Below, piece after piece: positions 7,134-11,608 of a stretch of DNA of 21,301 nucleotides. The notes under the pieces are model-generated. The model did no database searches. It was not told where the DNA came from and saw nothing but the letters and a program-made list of their open reading frames with translations. The stretch spans positions 1 to 21,301 of the forward strand of contig JAEWJS010000039.1 in assembly GCA_023386495.1 (NCBI GenBank), in the 5' to 3' direction. Origin of the DNA: Bacillota bacterium. GTDB taxonomy: Bacteria; Bacillota; Bacilli; Paenibacillales; Paenibacillaceae. A program made the translations under genes and the position numbers. Numbering within the stretch: the first letter of the stretch is position 1; the number at the start of each line of letters is the position of its first letter.

Positions 7134-8312
7134 TTAAGATTCGAATCTTTCAGCCCATTCCGGTAGGTTCGAAGCTTGTTCAATCGTGATGCCGGTATAA
7201 TAATAGCGTAGAATCTGCTCCGCGGTATTGCCCGCCGCAGCTAGCGCATTGGCGCCGTACTGGCTCATGCCGACGCCGTGGCCGTAGCCGTACGAAGTCA
7301 GCGTGATCTTATCCCCTTGAATCTTCCAATCGAAATGCGAGGACTGCAGGCCGAGTCTCTCTCTTGCCTCTCGCCCGCTCACGCTATGCTTGCCTATCAA
7401 CAGCTCCTTCACGCGCCTGCCGTCAGTGCGGCTGACCACCTTGATCTGCTTCGGCTTCGCGGACGGAACGTCCAGCTTCTTGTAAAAATCCTTCAGCTTC
7501 ATCGTCACTTCCTGCTTATAGCGAGGCGAGCTCTTCGTGTCCCAAGGGCTCGGCACGCTCCGCAGATAGGGCAGCGCAACAGACCAGTAATCCTCCGAAT
7601 TCTCGGTGTAGCCGTTGCTCGTTGAGAAGTAAGAAGCCTGAATCGGCGCGCCATCGTATGTGAGGATCAGCCCTTTCGTCTGAGCGACCGCTTCGCTGAT
7701 CCGGTCCAGCTTGGCCTGCGTTGCATCCTTGCTCCCCCAGAGCTTCCCAAGCTTCGCGATCGGGATGTAGACTTGGTCATCGGTCGAATCCGACACATCG
7801 GCCTTGGTCCGTCCATCGGCATTCGCCTGCGCAAGCAGCTTGCGTACAATATACGTTCTGGCTGCGATTGCCTGGGCCTTCAGCGCTTCCGGTTGAAAAT
7901 CCGCCGGCATCTCCCCAGCCACGACGCCGCGCACATACCATTCAATCGGCACGGTCTCCACGCGCGCGAGATCGGTCAGTTGAATCCGCACCATCGCGCC
8001 GCCCCCTAGCATTTCCGCGTATTGCACAACCGTCTGCTCGTTTTCGCCGATCGCCGCCTTGCCTGTCTTGCCTGTCACTGGCTGGGACTCGGTTACTTCC
8101 GCTTCCTTCCGCTCGACTGCGAGACGTTCAGGAGGCTCCGCTTGGTGTTGTTGTTCCTGTTGTCCGTCAGTCTTGTCTTGACGTTCATCAGAATGGAGCG
8201 CCGGATTGAGGACAAGCATCGCGAGCAGCGTGCCCGATGCGAACAATGCCCACCATAATACCGGTCTGACGGCCGTCGGCCGGCCTGTCCGTCCTTTCAA
8301 TCTGAATCTCAT
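7134..8312 (-). CDS. spoIID: Stage II sporulation protein SpoIID (lytic transglycosylase)
   Basis: SpoIID is the mother-cell membrane enzyme of the DMP complex. It cleaves glycan strands denuded of stem peptides, driving engulfment of the forespore. The 392-aa protein has a basic cytoplasmic end, one membrane helix (about 18-37), a Gln/Glu-rich linker (about 40-95) and the SpoIID domain. The catalytic glutamate is expected to be E134 in VVAGEMPADF. Other conserved segments are ALKAQAIAARTY, FSTSNGYTE and YGYGHGVGMSQYGA. The linker makes it longer than B. subtilis SpoIID (about 343 aa). AAGGAG lies 15 nt upstream, a somewhat long spacing. It is normally adjacent to murA; here an IS1595-type element lies between them. 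Confidence 0.94.
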   Translation of the reverse strand: MRFRLKGRTGRPTAVRPVLWWALFASGTLLAMLVLNPALHSDERQDKTDGQQEQQHQAEPPERLAVERKEAEVTESQPVTGKTGKAAIGENEQTVVQYAEMLGGGAMVRIQLTDLARVETVPIEWYVRGVVAGEMPADFQPEALKAQAIAARTYIVRKLLAQANADGRTKADVSDSTDDQVYIPIAKLGKLWGSKDATQAKLDRISEAVAQTKGLILTYDGAPIQASYFSTSNGYTENSEDYWSVALPYLRSVPSPWDTKSSPRYKQEVTMKLKDFYKKLDVPSAKPKQIKVVSRTDGRRVKELLIGKHSVSGREARERLGLQSSHFDWKIQGDKITLTSYGYGHGVGMSQYGANALAAAGNTAEQILRYYYTGITIEQASNLPEWAERFES

Positions 8313-8348
8313 GCTTCGCGTCAGGCTCCTTCCCTCTAGATGTGCGGC

Positions 8349-8377
8349 ACAGGCCGGGAATCTCTTAAATGGCCTGT
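8349..8377. repeat. Inverted repeat in the spoIID leader
   Basis: ACAGGCC (8349-8355) and GGCCTGT (8371-8377) are perfect inverted copies around 15 nt. They fall between the predicted spoIID promoter and its ribosome binding site. This could be an mRNA stem-loop or an operator. No T-tract follows in the minus-strand direction. Confidence 0.45.
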
Positions 8378-8385
8378 CTTGGTAC

Positions 8386-8393
8386 AGTCTATG
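8386..8393 (-). promoter_or_regulatory. Possible sigma-E -10 element of spoIID
   Basis: The minus strand reads CATAGACT, close to the sigma-E -10 (CATACAAT), about 74 nt before the spoIID start. No good -35 is visible 14 nt further upstream, so the call relies on the known sigma-E control of spoIID. Confidence 0.4.
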
Positions 8394-8427
8394 AGGGAGA
8401 ATGGTAGGGTAGAACTCTCCATCGCCG

Positions 8428-8514
8428 CTATCCCCTTCGATCAGGTTGGGGGCTTGTGTATCTCCTCCACCGCCCTGTAGCCACTATCCCGTCGAATCAG
8501 GACTGCGCCTTGTG
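8428..8514 (+). repeat. Degenerate direct repeat of the element's left end (period 56 bp)
   Basis: The pattern CTATCCC, 5 nt, ATCAGG, 7 nt, CTTGTG occurs at 8428-8458 and again, with identical internal spacing, at 8484-8514. The second copy belongs to the left terminal repeat. The first looks like an older, decayed end or a partial tandem duplication. Confidence 0.65.
8480..8502 (+). repeat. Left terminal inverted repeat
   Basis: This is the 23-bp end that matches the inverse of 9591-9613 with one difference (C against T at position 14). Confidence 0.85.
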
Positions 8515-8553
8515 GCGAGGGGAGATACGCGTGAATTTTTTTACATAAAATAG

Positions 8554-8582
8554 TTGATTTACGAACAAATGTTTGGTATATT
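8554..8582 (+). promoter_or_regulatory. Sigma-A promoter of the transposase-like gene
   Basis: TTGATT (8554-8559) and TATATT (8577-8582) are separated by exactly 17 bp. They match the -35 and -10 consensus at 4 of 6 and 5 of 6 positions. The predicted start is near 8588-8590. The LexA box at 8562-8575 fills the spacer, so LexA binding would occlude the polymerase. Confidence 0.8.
8562..8575 (+). promoter_or_regulatory. LexA/SOS box 1
   Basis: CGAACAAATGTTTG agrees with 13 of 14 positions of the Gram-positive LexA (DinR) consensus CGAACRNRYGTTYC. It is itself a near-perfect palindrome and lies between the -35 and -10 elements. Confidence 0.82.
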
Positions 8583-8588
8583 GAAGTA

Positions 8589-8602
8589 GGAACACACGTT
8601 CT
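8589..8602 (+). promoter_or_regulatory. LexA/SOS box 2
   Basis: GGAACACACGTTCT contains the invariant core GAACNNNNGTTC, with R-N-R-Y satisfied at the centre; only the outermost bases deviate from the 14-bp consensus. It covers the expected transcription start, with its centre 27 bp from that of box 1. Two boxes at one promoter strengthen both calls. Confidence 0.75.
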
Positions 8603-8619
8603 ATAGAGGGGTTTGGTCG

Positions 8620-9573
8620 ATGGTGACACGCAGACGACTAAGCGAGGCTCATATTGAAGTAGAATGCAGAATCAAGCTATTCCAAGCAAAATGGCCCGTG
8701 GGCTTCGCATGCCCGCGGTGCGGATGCGGCAAGTACTATTTGACCGCTCGCAGGCAGCCGTTATTCGAGTGCGCCTCGTGCCGCCATATGACTTCGCTTA
8801 CGGTCGGAACGGTCATGGAAGGCAGCAGGACACCCCTTCGGAAATGGTTCGAAGCCATTCGCCTGCTCGCCCGAACTGACCAAGGCACGAGTGCCATGGA
8901 GCTGATGCGGACGATCCAGGTAACCTACAAGACAGCTTGGCTCATGCTTCATAAGCTGCGTTATGCGATGGGACAGCGGGAGGATCGGCAGCTTCTCACA
9001 GGACTCGTAAGGGTGAATGCGGCGCGATACGGCAGTCCGTACAATCCGTCTGTTTACCGGCATCCGAAGGAGCATCCGCTCATGAGCGGCGCATCCTTGA
9101 ATCAGAATCTTGACATGACACAGTTGAAAATAAAGCCTGTTCCGCCAGAGCACTGCGATGACCGGGTTGCGGACCGTCGATGGCATCGGATCTTCGTCGA
9201 GCAGCACGTCGATGAAGCGAATTCTACCGTCTTCGGCAAAGTGCCTAAATATGGCGAGAACCGATTCCAACCTTTGCTCCAGGCCTGCAGGCAAATGTCC
9301 CGCTGGCTTAATGACACCTTTCACGGCATTGGGGCAAAGCATTTACGCGCCTATGCGGATGAATTTTGCTGCCGCTACAACTTGCAGCTAAGCGCTGCAG
9401 ACATTGGCGGCCACCTCATTGCTATCGCGGCCCAGCATCCCCGTATCACGTATAAGAGTCTGGTTAGACGACCTAAAGACGGCTTCAGCCATAGTCCTTA
9501 CATCCGTCCGGTTCGGCAGGAGCTTTTCCCGCGCTTTTCATACGAGGACAGCCGTTCATCGTATATCTCCTGA
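8620..9573 (+). CDS. IS1595/ISXO2-type transposase-derived protein, catalytic residues lost, SOS promoter
   Basis: This 317-aa protein is recognisably related to IS1595-family transposases. The N-terminal zinc ribbon is intact (C31-P-R-C34 and C51-A-S-C54). The next segment, TVGTVMEGSRTPLRKWFEAI followed by SAMELMRTIQVTYKTAWLMLHKLRYAM (about 61-117), is typical of the family. The catalytic core is altered. The usual VEVDETY-type strand reads VRVNAARY (N133, A134 replacing Asp-Glu). The STVVTDGW-like strand appears as STVFGKVP (about 202-209). No acidic residue is seen at the third site before RWLNDTFHGIGAKHL. The C-terminal helix (AYADEFCCRYN) and TYKSLVRRP are kept. GAGGGG lies 8 nt ahead of the ATG. 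The frame is uninterrupted, which suggests use as a DNA-binding protein, but a recently inactivated transposase is possible. My alignment is from memory of the family. Confidence 0.78.
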   Translation: MVTRRRLSEAHIEVECRIKLFQAKWPVGFACPRCGCGKYYLTARRQPLFECASCRHMTSLTVGTVMEGSRTPLRKWFEAIRLLARTDQGTSAMELMRTIQVTYKTAWLMLHKLRYAMGQREDRQLLTGLVRVNAARYGSPYNPSVYRHPKEHPLMSGASLNQNLDMTQLKIKPVPPEHCDDRVADRRWHRIFVEQHVDEANSTVFGKVPKYGENRFQPLLQACRQMSRWLNDTFHGIGAKHLRAYADEFCCRYNLQLSAADIGGHLIAIAAQHPRITYKSLVRRPKDGFSHSPYIRPVRQELFPRFSYEDSRSSYIS

Positions 9574-9590
9574 AACCATTCCTGGCAATT

Positions 9591-9613
9591 TCCTGATTCA
9601 ACGGGATAGTGGC
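9591..9613 (-). repeat. Right terminal inverted repeat
   Basis: This is the inverted partner of 8480-8502, beginning 17 nt after the stop of the transposase-like gene. Confidence 0.85.
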
Positions 9614-9630
9614 CAAAGAAGCACGAGGGG

Positions 9631-9648
9631 CATACATACATACATACT
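9631..9648. repeat. Short CATA microsatellite
   Basis: Four consecutive CATA units followed by CT lie just outside the right end of the element. The repeat is non-coding and may be slippage-prone. Confidence 0.6.
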
Positions 9649-9670
9649 TACTGTCATAACCGCCGACAAC

Positions 9671-9703
9671 AAAAAGACCGAAAAGGCAGATGCCCCTTCG
9701 GTC
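9671..9703 (-). terminator. Rho-independent terminator of murA
   Basis: On the minus strand GACCGAAGGGGC pairs with GCCTTTTCGGTC (several G-U pairs) around a 4-nt loop and is followed by five T residues. It lies about 30 nt beyond the murA stop, between murA and the convergent element. Confidence 0.9.
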
Positions 9704-9732
9704 ATGCGTTACACTATAACTGCAAACTCAGG

Positions 9733-11160
9733 TTAAGCCCATGTCGGCTGAATCTTCAGACGCGCGACTTCCTTGTCCCGCACATAAGCAGCGGGCTCCG
9801 CGGCAGGTTGCTTAATCCGTTCGCGCGCATCTTCGAAGCCGATCGCAGACGTTCTGCCCCCTGCTGCGTCCGTGACGACGACCGACTCAACCGCTGTCGC
9901 TGCAGGCTCCTCACGCCGAATGTCGGCACCGAGCGAAGCAAGCTTCTGCGTAATGTTCACGTATCCGCGGTCGATATGATGCGTGCCCGTGATCTCGCTG
10001 ACGCCATCTGCACGCAGTGCCGCACAGATCAAAGCTGCGCCGGCCCGGAGGTCAGTCGCGCACACGTTCGCGCCGACAAGACTCGCGCCTCCCGATACGA
10101 TCGCGGTACGGCCATCCACCTTAATCATTCCCTGCAGCTTCTGGAACTCCTCCACATGCATGAAACGATTCTCGAATACGGTCTCCGTAACGACACTCGT
10201 CCCCTCCGAGACCATTAGCAGCGCCATCATCTGCGATTGCATATCCGTCGGGAAACCCGGGTGCGGCAGCGTCTTCACGTCCACGCCGCGCAGCGGTTCG
10301 TTCGCCATGACGCGGATGCCGTTCTCATGCTCCTCGATCTCGACGCCCATCTCCTGCAGCTTCGATATGACCGGTGCCAAGTGATCGGCGATCGCGCCTT
10401 CGATGTAGACATCGCCGCCCGTAATCGCCGCGGCTACCATGTACGTTCCCGCTTCCACGCGATCCGGAATAACCGTATGCTGCGTACCGCGAAGTCCGTC
10501 TACGCCTTCAATTCTGATCATGCCCGTGCCTGCGCCGCGAACCACTGCACCCATACCGTTCAGATAGTTCGCCAGGTCGACGATCTCCGGCTCCTTCGCC
10601 GCATTCTCGATCGTCGTCGTGCCTTCCGCAAGCGTTGCGGCCATCATAATATTTTGAGTGGCACCGACACTTGCCACGTCTAGGTATATTTTCGCGCCTT
10701 TTAATCGGCCGTCTTTGCGGGCTTCTATGTACCCTTGCCCTAGCGTAATCTCTGCCCCCATTGCTTCGAAGCCCTTCAGATGCTGATCGATTGGCCGTGT
10801 CCCGATTGCGCACCCGCCTGGAAGCGAAATACGTGCGCAGCCACAACGAGCTAAAAGGGGTCCCATCACGAGGAAAGAAGCACGCATCTTGCGGACGAGG
10901 TCATACGGCGCTTCATGCGCACGCAATGCCGTCGCATCGATCCTGACGGAGTCTGAATTGAAGGTAACGTCTGCTCCCAAAGAAGCCAGCACTTGATGGA
11001 TCGTGATGACGTCGTCAAGAAGAGGAACGTCCTGAATGACGCTTACGCTTTCCTGTGCGAGCAATGACGCCGCAAGAATCGGAAGCACGGAATTTTTCGC
11101 GCCATTGACGCGTACCGTACCCGACAATCGCTGACCACCGCGGACGATTATTTTACTCAT
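9733..11160 (-). CDS. murA: UDP-N-acetylglucosamine 1-carboxyvinyltransferase MurA
   Basis: MurA transfers enolpyruvate from PEP to UDP-GlcNAc in the cytoplasm, the first committed step of peptidoglycan synthesis and the fosfomycin target. The start is placed at MSKIIVRGG, where the family begins and a G-rich ribosome binding site precedes; the frame is open 16 codons further. K22 in VNGAKNSVLP and the catalytic cysteine C117 in PGGCAIGTRPIDQH are present. The fold ends normally at about residue 417 (NITQKLASLGADIRRE). A further 58 residues follow, rich in Ala, Glu and Arg, ending in KIQPTWA. This tail is not part of the usual MurA fold. The neighbours ywzB and spoIID mark it as the MurAA-type copy. 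Confidence 0.95.
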   Translation of the reverse strand: MSKIIVRGGQRLSGTVRVNGAKNSVLPILAASLLAQESVSVIQDVPLLDDVITIHQVLASLGADVTFNSDSVRIDATALRAHEAPYDLVRKMRASFLVMGPLLARCGCARISLPGGCAIGTRPIDQHLKGFEAMGAEITLGQGYIEARKDGRLKGAKIYLDVASVGATQNIMMAATLAEGTTTIENAAKEPEIVDLANYLNGMGAVVRGAGTGMIRIEGVDGLRGTQHTVIPDRVEAGTYMVAAAITGGDVYIEGAIADHLAPVISKLQEMGVEIEEHENGIRVMANEPLRGVDVKTLPHPGFPTDMQSQMMALLMVSEGTSVVTETVFENRFMHVEEFQKLQGMIKVDGRTAIVSGGASLVGANVCATDLRAGAALICAALRADGVSEITGTHHIDRGYVNITQKLASLGADIRREEPAATAVESVVVTDAAGGRTSAIGFEDARERIKQPAAEPAAYVRDKEVARLKIQPTWA

Positions 11161-11352
11161 CTTGTTCCCCCCGCGCGCTGTAATTTCCGATCCGCTGCGC
11201 CATAACATCCCAGGATGATATGGACTGCCTCCAACATCTTAACATTTCCTTACACGAATCGACAAGCGTTATTTATTCTGTAGTAACATTCGCTATAATT
11301 CGCGAAATTCAGTCCGTCATGTACTACCCATTGTTAACTATTTAGGCCTTGC
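11161..11352. promoter_or_regulatory. murA upstream region with a weak promoter candidate
   Basis: On the minus strand TTGTCG and TAAGAT are spaced by 18 nt, about 95 nt before the murA start. A second possibility, ATGACG and TATAGC with a 17-nt spacer, lies further upstream. Both match sigma-A only at 4 of 6 per box. No terminator for ywzB is visible, so murA may also receive read-through. Confidence 0.3.
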
Positions 11353-11601
11353 TTATTCGACAAAAGCACTAAGCATTTGTGACCATTTCCAATAATCCAG
11401 TATGAACGATGCAAAACCGTGGCCGATAAGAATGGCAAGCATGATTTGCAGCATTCGGCCTCGCGAACTACGAGGTCTCTTCAGCAGCGAATCGAGCTTC
11501 AATTCCTGCAGCACGACCCACGCGAGATAGATGCTGAGCAGCGTAACGACGATTGCCAATAACCCGCTGACGCCGATCTCCGCTCCAAGCGTCGTGTTCA
11601 T
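11353..11601 (-). CDS. ywzB: DUF1146/YwzB-family small membrane protein
   Basis: This 82-aa protein has two membrane helices (about residues 8-32 and 49-70) joined by a basic loop, LKRPRSSRGRM. The sequence, length and position just upstream of murA match the DUF1146 (YwzB) family, which occupies the same place in B. subtilis. The function is unknown. It begins 7 nt after the protease stop, with GAGGGTGA overlapping the end of that gene, so the two are probably co-transcribed and translationally coupled. Confidence 0.82.
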   Translation of the reverse strand: MNTTLGAEIGVSGLLAIVVTLLSIYLAWVVLQELKLDSLLKRPRSSRGRMLQIMLAILIGHGFASFILDYWKWSQMLSAFVE

Positions 11602-11608
11602 GGCCTAA

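Larger units (their letters stand above)
8394..8553. other. Gene-free left flank of the IS1595-type element
   Basis: Together with the spoIID leader this makes a gap of about 300 bp without a gene. It holds the left terminal inverted repeat (8480-8502), a second degenerate copy of that end 56 bp further out (8428-8458), and an inverted pair GTATCTCC (8458-8465) and GGAGATAC (8521-8528) that brackets the terminal repeat. A T7 run follows at 8535-8541. No coding potential is convincing. Confidence 0.6.
8480..9613 (+). mobile_element. IS1595-type element (relic), 1134 bp between terminal inverted repeats
   Basis: Terminal inverted repeats are seen at 8480-8502 (starting GCCACTATCCCGTCGAATCA) and, inverted, at 9591-9613; they agree at 22 of 23 positions. 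Between them lies one transposase-like gene of the size normal for the IS1595/ISXO2 family. The 8 bp outside the left repeat (GCCCTGTA) and outside the right repeat (CAAAGAAG) do not match, so no target duplication survives. The gene has lost its catalytic residues. The element separates murA from spoIID and points toward murA. Confidence 0.8.

Noticed and set aside
8441..8629. Minus-strand open frame of 62 aa across the element's left end
   Set aside because: It overlaps the terminal repeat, the sigma-A promoter and both LexA boxes, and has no ribosome binding site or homology.
9631..9648. CATA repeat considered as a CRISPR-like or phase-variation tract
   Set aside because: Only four units, no spacers, and not inside or directly ahead of a coding sequence it could switch.
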